Below, in pieces: positions 1-6,566 of a DNA stretch of 12,206 nucleotides. The position numbers and the translations under genes were made by a program. Each line of letters starts with the position of its first letter. Within the stretch, counting starts at the first letter, position 1. The notes under the pieces were generated by a model. The model had not been told where the DNA came from. It worked only from the letters and a program-made list of their open reading frames with translations, and ran no database searches. The stretch comes from Candidatus Omnitrophota bacterium (GTDB lineage Bacteria; NPL-UPA2; BS750m-G34). Location: NCBI GenBank assembly GCA_016783345.1, contig JADHWT010000031.1, positions 1 through 12,206 on the forward strand, given 5' to 3'.

Positions 1-1
1 T

Positions 2-1072
2 CCCGAAGGTGATTCAATGCTGATCAGCGCATCTCGAAAACTCTCAGCCTCGGCAATAGCACTTGTTGAGCCCTGGGCTTGTGTGGAAGATTCCTATGCT
101 GTTAAAGAACGGCGCGGAGTTATGCCGGGCAATAAGCGGCTGGTGGTACGTGAAAAAGAAAGTGCAGATATTGCAGAACTTGAAGATGCTTTTTATGATG
201 ATATTATTTATTTTGGGTCTTCATGTGAAACAGTGGAGGCCCTATTCCCGAAATTAGCTAACCACGGTCTTTTCAATATTGTGCTCTGTGGAGGCCGCCT
301 TGGCAGGCCGGTTGTATTCCCTGTTGGCCGGGTTCACTATAGCGGCATTCGGATAGTGGGCACAACGGGGTCTCTTCCCAATAAATCGATGGAGAATATC
401 CCTGTATCAGGAGAAATCCGGAAAGGGGATAAGATTAATGTTATCGGCGCCGGCGGCCCGATGGGGGTGATGCATGTAGTGCGAAATATCTGTCAGGGGG
501 TTAAAGGTATTAGTGTCTTTGCCGGGGACCTGAATACAGAGCGGCTGAAAGCCTTGACTCGAATTTCCGCGCATTTGGCTAAAAAGAACAGGGTTCCCTT
601 CCAACCCTATAATCCTTCTAAAGACAGGCTAAAAGAAAAATTTGATTATGTTGTTTTGATGGCGCCGATACCGGGGCTCGTTACTCAATCTCTCCGGGAT
701 GCTGCTCCTCATGCAATTATTAATATCTTTGCCGGAATACCTGTTTCTGTTACATGCCATATTGATCTGGATACCTATATAGAAAAAAAGGTCTATTTTA
801 TCGGGACCAGCGGTTCTGTGCCGGAAGATATGAAAGTGGTCCTGGGAAAAGTGGAGGCCGGAAAGATAGATACCAATCTTTCTGTCGGTGCTGTCTCAGG
901 ACTTCGCGGTGCGATTGAAGGGATCAGGGCTGTTGAAAAAAATCTTATATCAGGGAAAATAATCGTTTATCCGTCGTGCAAAGGATTGGGGCTGGCGCCC
1001 ATTTCTTCTTTTGTCAATGGGGCGTGGAATGAAGAGGCAGAAAAAAAACTTTTGAAGCAAGGAGAAATATAG
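2..1072 (+). CDS. Medium-chain (zinc-type) dehydrogenase, 5'-truncated, with duplicated coenzyme-domain segment
   Basis: This is the C-terminal part of a medium-chain dehydrogenase/reductase of the alcohol/sorbitol-dehydrogenase superfamily. The frame is open to the window edge and position 17 is only its first internal Met. The 'EPWACVEDSY' segment just after it normally follows the GroES-like catalytic domain, so about 130-150 N-terminal residues, including the zinc ligands, should lie upstream. Counting from that Met, a Gly-rich nucleotide-binding turn (GAGGPMG, about 144-150) opens a complete Rossmann domain. Before it, residues 60-125 resemble residues 209-272: both have an Asp-hydrophobic strand, then 'NI', then 'IGT/VGT-T/S-GS-x-P'. 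The coenzyme domain thus seems partly duplicated. As I recall, L-sorbose-1-phosphate-reductase-like proteins are long members of this superfamily, but the substrate is unproven. The stop codon directly abuts the next ATG, so the two genes are one operon, probably in sugar metabolism. Family call is confident; substrate unknown. Confidence 0.82.
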   Translation, partial: PEGDSMLISASRKLSASAIALVEPWACVEDSYAVKERRGVMPGNKRLVVREKESADIAELEDAFYDDIIYFGSSCETVEALFPKLANHGLFNIVLCGGRLGRPVVFPVGRVHYSGIRIVGTTGSLPNKSMENIPVSGEIRKGDKINVIGAGGPMGVMHVVRNICQGVKGISVFAGDLNTERLKALTRISAHLAKKNRVPFQPYNPSKDRLKEKFDYVVLMAPIPGLVTQSLRDAAPHAIINIFAGIPVSVTCHIDLDTYIEKKVYFIGTSGSVPEDMKVVLGKVEAGKIDTNLSVGAVSGLRGAIEGIRAVEKNLISGKIIVYPSCKGLGLAPISSFVNGAWNEEAEKKLLKQGEI

Positions 1073-3034
1073 ATGAATAAGGAATTAATAGGACTTATAA
1101 AAATTTCAAAGGCAGTAGGTAAAGACAATTTGCTTGTCCAGGGTGGAGGCGGCAATACATCACTAAAAACAGGAGATGGCAGGCATATGTACATCAAGGC
1201 CAGTGGTACAGCTCTTAAGGATATGAACGAGCAAAAAGGATGGCGGAGGTTAAAACTTGGTTCGGTGCTTGCGATACTAAAAGATAAATTAATCACCAGA
1301 CTTAAGCCGGTTGATAGAGAGAATGAAATAGTCAATCGGCTAAATCTCACTTGTAGTGATAGTGTTAAGACAGGCTCGCGTCCGTCAGTAGAATCGCATT
1401 TTCACGCGTTGCTGGATAGATGTGTGGTGCATCTACATCCGGTTGCGGTAGGCGCATATGTCTCGGCAAAAAACGGGAAAAAAGAACTTGAAAAACTTTT
1501 TAAAAATGAAAAATTTCCTCCATTGTGGATGCCATATACAGATCCGGGATATACGCTGGCAATAAAGGTTGCAGGAGCAGTTGAGAGTTATCGAAACCAA
1601 TATGGTAGAAAGCCTGTGATTATATTTTTAGAAAAACATGGGGTGATTGTCGCGGGAAAGAGTCCGGATGTAACTCTGCGGCTTGTCCGCAGGGTGATAA
1701 ATATCTGTAATGCCAAATTAAAGAAGCAAAAAAGCGCGCCGCTCAAGGCGGTGAAGCAGAAAGATATTATTGACGCCAGATGCGCTATCCGCAGGGCATT
1801 TCTTGAGGTAACAGGAAGGCATGTCATTGTCAGGCATTTTATAAACAATGATATTGCAAAATTTTTAACGAGAAGAGATGCGAAGAAACTCGCCTCTTTG
1901 CCTGCCCTTACCCCGGATGAATTGGTCTATGCCAATGGCCCGGCTGTATGGTTAGATAAATGTACTTATAAGACAGCCATCGACAGATTAAATCGGCATA
2001 CCGCAAAGGGAGAAAAGGCACGAGTTAGTTTTTTAGTGAGGGGGTTAGGGCTTTTCGTGGCAGGCAGTGAAGAATCTATAGAAGCGGCTAAAGATGTGAT
2101 TATCGCTTCACTTTTGGTTCGCGGCTTTGCTGCCAATCTCGGTGGGGTAAATTCATTAAACCGGCACGAGCGACAATTTATTATTCAATGGGAGGCTGAA
2201 AGTTTTCGGCAGAAACTTGTAGAAGGCGTAGGGAACCGTGAGTTACAAGGACGTATCGCTGTTATTACAGGCGCGGGAAGCGGGCTTGGTAGAAGCATTG
2301 CAATAGGTCTTGCCCGCAGCGGCGCATATGTTGCCCTTGTTGATATCGATAAAAAAGCGATTGAAGAGACGAGAGGTATTATAAGAAAAGAATTACTTCG
2401 CAGTTCGACAATGACTGTTTATTGCGATATTACCCGGGAGAAAGATGTTGATAAGGCATTTGATTCTATTCTCCACAAATGGGGCGGGGTAGATATTTTG
2501 GTAAATGCCGCAGGTATTGCGCCGGCGTATTCGCTGATTGATCTGCCTGTTGCTCGGTGGCGATGCGCCCTGGAGGTGAATCTGACAGGATATTTTCTTA
2601 TGGCACAAGCTGCTGCAAGGATTATGATAAAACAGGCAATGGCCGGAAATATTATCAATATTAGTTCTAAATCAGGTCTTGAGGCAAGTAGAAATAATAC
2701 ACCTTACAATGCGACCAAGGCCGGTGAAATACATATGGCCCGCGGCTGGGCATTGGAATTGGGTAAATACGGGATAAGGGTAAATTCCATTGCCCCCGGG
2801 AATGTCTTTGAGGGTTCAAAGATTTGGAATCCTAAATATATAAGGGTATGCGCAAAGAAATACAAGATAAAGCCTGAAGAGGTTATACCTTATTATGTTA
2901 ATATGACTGCCTTGAAGCGTGAGATTACAGGCCAGGATGTCGCGGACACAGTGATATTTTTATGTTCTGAAAAGGCACGCACGATTACAGGACAGACACT
3001 TGTCCCGGACAGCGGCCAGGTAATGGTTAGATAA
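1073..3034 (+). CDS. Bifunctional class II aldolase / short-chain dehydrogenase (RhaD-like fusion)
   Basis: A 653-residue cytoplasmic fusion enzyme. Residues 1-220 form a class II (zinc) aldolase/epimerase domain: a GGGGNTS phosphate-type loop (24-30), E107 in 'PSVESHFH' at the place of the catalytic Glu of FucA, HLHP (120-123) supplying two metal-ligand histidines, and a third in EKHG (187-190). Residues 230-390 are the linker typical of this fusion. Residues 393-653 are a short-chain dehydrogenase with TGAGSGLG (399-406) for NAD(P), NAAG (478-481), the catalytic serine region SSKSG (531-535) and YNATK (545-549). Characterised relatives of this fusion cleave L-rhamnulose-1-phosphate and oxidise the lactaldehyde formed, but many members are uncharacterised and no rhamnose genes are visible here. 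An AAGGAGA ribosome site (1059-1065) lies 7 bases before the ATG, which abuts the upstream stop codon. Architecture is certain; substrate is inference. Confidence 0.9.
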   Translation: MNKELIGLIKISKAVGKDNLLVQGGGGNTSLKTGDGRHMYIKASGTALKDMNEQKGWRRLKLGSVLAILKDKLITRLKPVDRENEIVNRLNLTCSDSVKTGSRPSVESHFHALLDRCVVHLHPVAVGAYVSAKNGKKELEKLFKNEKFPPLWMPYTDPGYTLAIKVAGAVESYRNQYGRKPVIIFLEKHGVIVAGKSPDVTLRLVRRVINICNAKLKKQKSAPLKAVKQKDIIDARCAIRRAFLEVTGRHVIVRHFINNDIAKFLTRRDAKKLASLPALTPDELVYANGPAVWLDKCTYKTAIDRLNRHTAKGEKARVSFLVRGLGLFVAGSEESIEAAKDVIIASLLVRGFAANLGGVNSLNRHERQFIIQWEAESFRQKLVEGVGNRELQGRIAVITGAGSGLGRSIAIGLARSGAYVALVDIDKKAIEETRGIIRKELLRSSTMTVYCDITREKDVDKAFDSILHKWGGVDILVNAAGIAPAYSLIDLPVARWRCALEVNLTGYFLMAQAAARIMIKQAMAGNIINISSKSGLEASRNNTPYNATKAGEIHMARGWALELGKYGIRVNSIAPGNVFEGSKIWNPKYIRVCAKKYKIKPEEVIPYYVNMTALKREITGQDVADTVIFLCSEKARTITGQTLVPDSGQVMVR

Positions 3035-3040
3035 GAAAAT

Positions 3041-3068
3041 AGTTAAAGTTAAATAGTTAAAGTTAAAT
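3041..3068. repeat. Perfect tandem repeat, two copies of a 14-mer
   Basis: The 14-base unit AGTTAAAGTTAAAT occurs twice in exact head-to-tail array (3041-3054 and 3055-3068), and each unit itself contains GTTAAA-type half repeats. It ends 4 bases before the -35 hexamer of the promoter at 3073-3101. That position suits an activator or repressor site, or an UP-like A/T element, for the toxin-antitoxin pair. It could also be simple replication slippage in an AT-rich spacer. Confidence 0.85.
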
Positions 3069-3072
3069 TTGT

Positions 3073-3101
3073 TTGACTTTGTATATAGGTTACCTTATAA
3101 T
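3073..3101 (+). promoter_or_regulatory. Consensus sigma-70 promoter of the DUF4258/YgiT pair
   Basis: TTGACT (3073-3078) and a perfect TATAAT (3096-3101) are separated by exactly 17 bases. Transcription should start near 3108, leaving a leader of about 17 bases before the ATG at 3125. Within the spacer lies AGGTTACCT (3087-3095), two 4-base inverted arms around one base, and immediately downstream is a 10-base palindrome at 3101-3110. Both are plausible operator sites. The promoter is stronger by inspection than any other in the window. Confidence 0.75.
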
Positions 3102-3110
3102 TCAATTGAA
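3101..3110. promoter_or_regulatory. Palindrome at predicted transcription start (possible operator)
   Basis: TTCAATTGAA is a perfect 10-base palindrome overlapping the end of the -10 box and the predicted start site of the toxin-antitoxin promoter. A repressor bound here would block initiation, as in autoregulated toxin-antitoxin operons. In an AT-rich spacer a 10-base palindrome can arise by chance, so this is tentative. Confidence 0.3.
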
Positions 3111-3124
3111 AGAAAATTATTTAT

Positions 3125-3445
3125 ATGGACAATTTCAAAAGGACTATTGTTGAGGCAGCGAAGAAAAGAATTCTTTATACTTCTCATGCTCTACATCAGA
3201 TGAATAAGCCGGATAGAATGATATCAAAGGATGAGGTCAGAGGGGTAATTGAGCAGGGAGAGATCATTGAGGATTACCCTGAAGATCCGAGAGGTCATAG
3301 TTGTTTAATGGTTGGAGACCCCTCTGTCAAACGGATTATTCATATTGCTTGTTCTCCAAAGCCTGATTATTTGGCAATTATTACTTCATATATTCCAACT
3401 GAGGATGAATGGGAAGAAGGTTTTAAACAAAGAAAAAAGAGGTGA
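3125..3445 (+). CDS. DUF4258 domain protein, probable toxin of a toxin-antitoxin pair
   Basis: A 106-residue protein with the DUF4258 pattern: a 'YTSHALHQM' strand-helix with conserved His21, 'ISKDEVRGVIEQGEIIEDYPED' (33-54), a conserved His73 strand, and the C-terminal 'IITSYIPTEDEWEEGF' (85-100), followed by a basic tail. DUF4258 proteins resemble small RNase/RelE-like toxins and are often encoded next to YgiT-type zinc-finger or HTH antitoxins. Here the stop codon lies inside the ribosome-binding site of the zinc-finger gene, so the two are translationally coupled with the toxin first, as in mqsR-mqsA. The ATG has only a weak ribosome site but follows a consensus promoter. No catalytic activity can be demonstrated from sequence; an accessory housekeeping role is possible. 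Confidence 0.8.
   Translation: MDNFKRTIVEAAKKRILYTSHALHQMNKPDRMISKDEVRGVIEQGEIIEDYPEDPRGHSCLMVGDPSVKRIIHIACSPKPDYLAIITSYIPTEDEWEEGFKQRKKR
3439..3445 (+). promoter_or_regulatory. Ribosome-binding site that fixes the YgiT start
   Basis: GAGGTGA at 3439-3445 is a full anti-Shine-Dalgarno match placed 5 bases before ATG 3451. It overlaps the toxin stop codon TGA (3443-3445). The in-frame GTG at 3442 lies inside this site, so it is unlikely to be the start. Confidence 0.7.
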
Positions 3446-3450
3446 GTCAT

Positions 3451-3666
3451 ATGCAATGTCACTATTGTAAAGGAATTATGGAAGCTGGCAAAACTCCGTA
3501 CACAATCAGCCGAAAAGATTATCATTTGGTAATCAACAATGTCCCCGCTTTAATTTGTCAACAGTGTGGAGAGCCTTATTTTGATGAAAACGAGGTGGAC
3601 GTGATTCAAAGTCTGATTAAGGATGTAGATACAAAGAGTGAGCAGCTTCATCAATTGGTTGTATAA
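3451..3666 (+). CDS. YgiT-type zinc-finger protein, probable antitoxin
   Basis: A 71-residue protein made only of the N-terminal zinc-binding domain of MqsA/YgiT antitoxins: C3-x2-C6 and C36-x2-C39 with the family's 'VPALICQQCGEPYFDENEV' core (31-49). The helix-turn-helix domain that lets MqsA bind DNA is absent, so it probably neutralises the upstream DUF4258 protein by direct contact, and any operator must be bound by another protein or by the complex. The chosen ATG matches the usual family N-terminus (M-x-C-x-x-C) and has an ideal ribosome site; GTG 3442 would add three residues. The C-terminal helix (48-70) may be the toxin-contact arm. Confidence 0.83.
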   Translation: MQCHYCKGIMEAGKTPYTISRKDYHLVINNVPALICQQCGEPYFDENEVDVIQSLIKDVDTKSEQLHQLVV

Positions 3667-3691
3667 TTTACAACAATAAATTTTTTATTTA

Positions 3692-3892
3692 ATTCGTGCC
3701 TGCCACGGTATCTTCAATTGCTGGGCGTAGTCGATTTATGCTAAGTCTTTCTCGTTCAAAAAAAAGGCTGATTTGGGTATGACCATTGATAATCCACAAG
3801 AGCGCACACGGAGACATCCGCCCGGGCTACCAGAAATTATAGAAAGATATTTACCTGCAAAAAACGGTGATTTTCTTGACTTTTTGAAATAG
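3692..3892 (+). pseudogene. Possible decayed gene fragment in the TA-lysS spacer
   Basis: This describes the 249-base stretch 3667-3915, which has no intact gene. One frame is open from 3680 to a TAG at 3728, and again from 3731 to a TAG at 3890. The second part includes an ATG at 3779 that would give a 37-residue peptide. Its composition is protein-like and richer in GC than its surroundings: an Arg-rich 'ERTRRHPPGLPEIIERYL' stretch, then 'NGDFLDFL'. No ribosome site precedes the ATG. I read it as the 3' remnant of a gene lost or interrupted when the toxin-antitoxin cassette arrived. The R-x-x-R-H-P...E-x-x-E-R ending faintly recalls the tail of some DNA methyltransferases, but that is not a family assignment. 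At the start of the spacer, AATAAA/TTTATT (about 3676-3690) is an AT-only inverted repeat, too weak to call a terminator. Confidence 0.3.
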
Positions 3893-3903
3893 GGTGATAA
3901 AAT
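3876..3903 (+). promoter_or_regulatory. Probable lysS promoter
   Basis: TTGACT (3876-3881) and TAAAAT (3898-3903, five of six consensus bases) are 16 bases apart. The predicted start near 3910 is only about 6 bases before the lysS ATG, and no Shine-Dalgarno sequence precedes that ATG. This promoter would serve the whole lysS-lolC/E-lolD run. Confidence 0.6.
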
Positions 3904-3915
3904 AAAAATTCAGCT

Positions 3916-5385
3916 ATGGAAAGAGAAATATTGGATTCAAAAGGGCTCCGGGAAGAGAGGATAAGGAAGCTCAAAGAGCTCAAGGAGAGAGGTCTGGATC
4001 CATATGAAGGAGGGTTTAAGAGGGGAAGCACTATTGCCGAGGCCAGAGACAAAGAGAGTGAATTTAAAGAGAAGAGGATAAAACTCTGCGGCAGGATAAC
4101 TGCATTAAGGCGTCATGGCCAGACCTACTTTGCGGATTTAAGGGATGAGAGCGCTAAGATCCAGATATATATCCGGAAGGATACAGTAGGAGAAGAAAAG
4201 GCTTCTATTTTTAAGCTAATAGATATCGGAGATTTTTTAGGGGTAGAAGGCCCTATATTTACGACAAAGACAGGGGAACTGACAGTTCTTGTTCATGGTT
4301 TTTCTGTATTAGCCAAATCAATCAGGCCTCTGCCTGAAAAATGGCATGGGCTTAAGGATGTAGAGATAAGATACAGGCAGCGGTATCTCGATCTAATATC
4401 CAATGAAAAAGCAAGAGAGACCTTTAAATTAAGGAGCAGGATTATAGAGAAGATTAGAACCCTTCTCGCCCAGCGCGGTTTTATAGAGGTAGAGACGCCT
4501 ATGATGCAGGCTATTCCAGGAGGGGCAGAGGGTCGCGCGTTTAAGACCTATCACCAGGCACTGGACAGGGACCTTTATTTGCGCATTGCCCCTGAACTTT
4601 ATCTAAAGAGACTTTTAGTAGGGGGGATGGAGAAGATTTTTGAACTTAATCGCAGTTTCAGGAATGAAGGACTCTCGACACGGCATAATCCGGAATTCAC
4701 AATGCTTGAGGTATATCAGGCTTACGCTGACTATGAAGTAATGATGGATTTAACTGAGGAGCTTATTACCGGGATAGCGAGCTCCATATTGGGTAAAGAA
4801 AATTTTAAATATCAGGGTAGAGAAATAAATCTTAAAAGGCCGTGGAAGAGAGAAAAATTCAGCAAGCTTATGGAGGAAAAATTTAAGATTAATCTTGAAG
4901 ATGTTACTGTGGGAAATTTAGTGGATGAGCTAAAGAAGACCGGACTGGATAGTGATAAATTAGAGAAGGGGTTAACCAAGACGCAGTTATTGAAACTGCT
5001 GAGTGAGAATGTAGAGCCTGAAGAGCCTACATTTGTTATTGACCACATAGCTGACTTTTGTCCTCTGGCCAAAAGACATAAAGACAATAAAAATCTTTCC
5101 CAGAGGTTTGAGCTTTTTATAGGAGGGTTAGAGGTGGCCAATGCCTATTCAGAATTAAACGACCCATTAGAACAGAGGGAGAGGCTTTATAATCAATGGA
5201 ACGAGCTAGGGGAAGAAGAGAAGCGGGAAAAGAAGGTGGATGAGGATTTCGTCCTGGCCCTGGAACACGGTATGCCTCCGGCCGGTGGACTGGGTATCGG
5301 GATTGACCGGCTTGTAATGTTACTTACGGATTCTCCGTCTATACGTGAGGTTGTTTTTTTTCCGCAATTAAAAGGAAGGCCATGA
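3916..5385 (+). CDS. lysS: Lysyl-tRNA synthetase, class II
   Basis: Charges tRNA-Lys with lysine in the cytoplasm. At 489 residues it has the usual length and order: an N-terminal OB-fold anticodon-binding domain (about 56-140, starting 'KLCGRITALRRHGQTYFADLRD'), then the class II catalytic core from about 165. Motif 2 is FRNEG (248-252) in 'NRSFRNEGLSTRHNPEFTMLE'; 'EVANAYSELNDP' (406-417) contributes to lysine recognition; motif 3 is GGLGIGIDRLVMLL (457-470). It ends in the typical 'REVVFFPQLK'. The ATG has no ribosome site and lies just behind a promoter, suggesting a leaderless transcript; a TTG at 3931 preceded by GAAAGAG is a less likely alternative start. The stop overlaps the next ATG by 4 bp (ATGA), coupling tRNA charging and lipoprotein-export genes in one operon. 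Confidence 0.96.
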   Translation: MEREILDSKGLREERIRKLKELKERGLDPYEGGFKRGSTIAEARDKESEFKEKRIKLCGRITALRRHGQTYFADLRDESAKIQIYIRKDTVGEEKASIFKLIDIGDFLGVEGPIFTTKTGELTVLVHGFSVLAKSIRPLPEKWHGLKDVEIRYRQRYLDLISNEKARETFKLRSRIIEKIRTLLAQRGFIEVETPMMQAIPGGAEGRAFKTYHQALDRDLYLRIAPELYLKRLLVGGMEKIFELNRSFRNEGLSTRHNPEFTMLEVYQAYADYEVMMDLTEELITGIASSILGKENFKYQGREINLKRPWKREKFSKLMEEKFKINLEDVTVGNLVDELKKTGLDSDKLEKGLTKTQLLKLLSENVEPEEPTFVIDHIADFCPLAKRHKDNKNLSQRFELFIGGLEVANAYSELNDPLEQRERLYNQWNELGEEEKREKKVDEDFVLALEHGMPPAGGLGIGIDRLVMLLTDSPSIREVVFFPQLKGRP

Positions 5386-6566
5386 TTTCCTGGTGGATAG
5401 CATTTCGATACCTGAAGGCCAAGCGCAAGCAGAAATTCATCTCGCTCATTACATGGATTTCTATCCTGGGGATAGTTGTAGGGGTTGTGACCCTTATAAC
5501 AGTTATCTCTGTTATGAGTGGTTTTGATAGGGACCTGACTCAAAAGATTGTTGGAATAAGTCCTCATATCACTATTGAGAAAGCAAATGGAATTGATAAT
5601 TACGAGCTTCTTATGGAAAAAATAAGCAAGTTAAATGTGAAGGCCATCTCTCCTTTAGTAGAAGGGCCTGTTTTAATTACTTCACCGTATGCTAAATTGG
5701 GTATAGTGCTGCGCGGAATAAATCCGAAAGAAGAAGTAAATGTTACTTCTATCGATAAATATATAAGTCAAGGGGAGTTAAGTTTTCAGGATAAAGGGAA
5801 GATTATTCTTGGTGATGAACTCGCAGATAGATTAGGCGTAGCGATCGGGGATAAGGTTACTGTAGACAGAAAACAGTTTACAGTAGGGGCCTTATTTAAA
5901 TGCGGGATGTATGAATATGACGCGAACATGGCGTATATATCTCTGAAAAGAGGGCAGGAGATTTTTTCTACGGGTTCCAATGTCCATGCCCTCGGTGTGA
6001 GGATCCATGATTATTATCAGGCTAATAAAACAGCCCAGGAGATAAGAAAGTTGCTTGGTCCTCTCTATGCGGTGAGGAGCTGGATTGAGGCAAGAAGTAA
6101 TCTTTTTACGGCCTTAAAGATGGAGAAGACAATTATGTTTATTGTGGTGGCCCTGGTTATTCTGGTAGCGACCTTTAATATAGCGAGCACCCTCATCATG
6201 ATTGTTATGGAAAAGACCAAGGATATTGCCATACTTAAGACAATAGGGGCAAGTTCACGGCATGTAATGGCTATTTTTGTAAGCGTTGGATCTTTTATCG
6301 GCGTGCTCGGGACAGGAATAGGGGTAATTGCCGGCATAAAGCTGGCGAAATCTCTGGATAGAATATTAAATTTTTTAAATAATCTTTTGGGAATAGAACT
6401 GTTTAGTCCCAGAATATATTATCTGGATAGGCTGCCGGTTTTTGTCAGTCCCAGAGATGTGGCAGCTATTACAATTTGCGCCCTATGCTTAACAGTTATT
6501 GCAACCCTTTATCCGGCATGGACCGCTTCAAGACTAAGACCTGTCGAGGCCCTGCGTTATGAGTGA
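5382..6566 (+). CDS. lolC: Lipoprotein-releasing ABC transporter permease (LolC/LolE/LolF type)
   Basis: Inner-membrane permease that extracts lipoproteins from the inner membrane for delivery to the periplasmic carrier LolA. Its 394 residues show the MacB/LolCE topology: one N-terminal membrane helix (about 22-45), a large periplasmic domain (about 46-248), and three C-terminal helices (about 250-275, 294-318, 358-378). The cytoplasmic coupling segment 'EKTKDIAILKTIGAS' (277-291) contacts LolD, and the C-terminus 'YPAWTASRLRPVEALRYE' is a family hallmark. It starts inside the lysS stop codon with AAGGAAGG (5372-5379) as ribosome site, and its end overlaps lolD by 8 bp. Only one permease gene is present, so the complex probably uses a homodimer, as in LolF-type systems, rather than a LolC-LolE pair, unless a second gene lies elsewhere. 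Confidence 0.92.
   Translation: MISWWIAFRYLKAKRKQKFISLITWISILGIVVGVVTLITVISVMSGFDRDLTQKIVGISPHITIEKANGIDNYELLMEKISKLNVKAISPLVEGPVLITSPYAKLGIVLRGINPKEEVNVTSIDKYISQGELSFQDKGKIILGDELADRLGVAIGDKVTVDRKQFTVGALFKCGMYEYDANMAYISLKRGQEIFSTGSNVHALGVRIHDYYQANKTAQEIRKLLGPLYAVRSWIEARSNLFTALKMEKTIMFIVVALVILVATFNIASTLIMIVMEKTKDIAILKTIGASSRHVMAIFVSVGSFIGVLGTGIGVIAGIKLAKSLDRILNFLNNLLGIELFSPRIYYLDRLPVFVSPRDVAAITICALCLTVIATLYPAWTASRLRPVEALRYE

Noticed and set aside
967..1350. Minus-strand open frame of 127 codons
   Set aside because: It lies opposite two strongly supported + strand enzymes, is rich in Ser/Phe/Leu as reverse-strand shadows are, and has no recognisable domain.
3442..3450. GTG start for the YgiT-type protein
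   Set aside because: The codon sits inside the GAGGTGA ribosome site, while ATG 3451 has ideal spacing and matches the family N-terminus.
3662..3667. TATAAT at the YgiT stop codon as another promoter
   Set aside because: No -35 hexamer and no TG extension at the right place, and no intact gene directly follows.
3661..3690. Terminator after the toxin-antitoxin pair
   Set aside because: AATAAA-TTT-TTTATT is an A/T-only inverted repeat without a stable stem; chance is likely in this composition.
5193..5567. Minus-strand open frame of 124 codons
   Set aside because: Antisense to the lysS motif 3 region and the Lol permease start; no ribosome site or domain.
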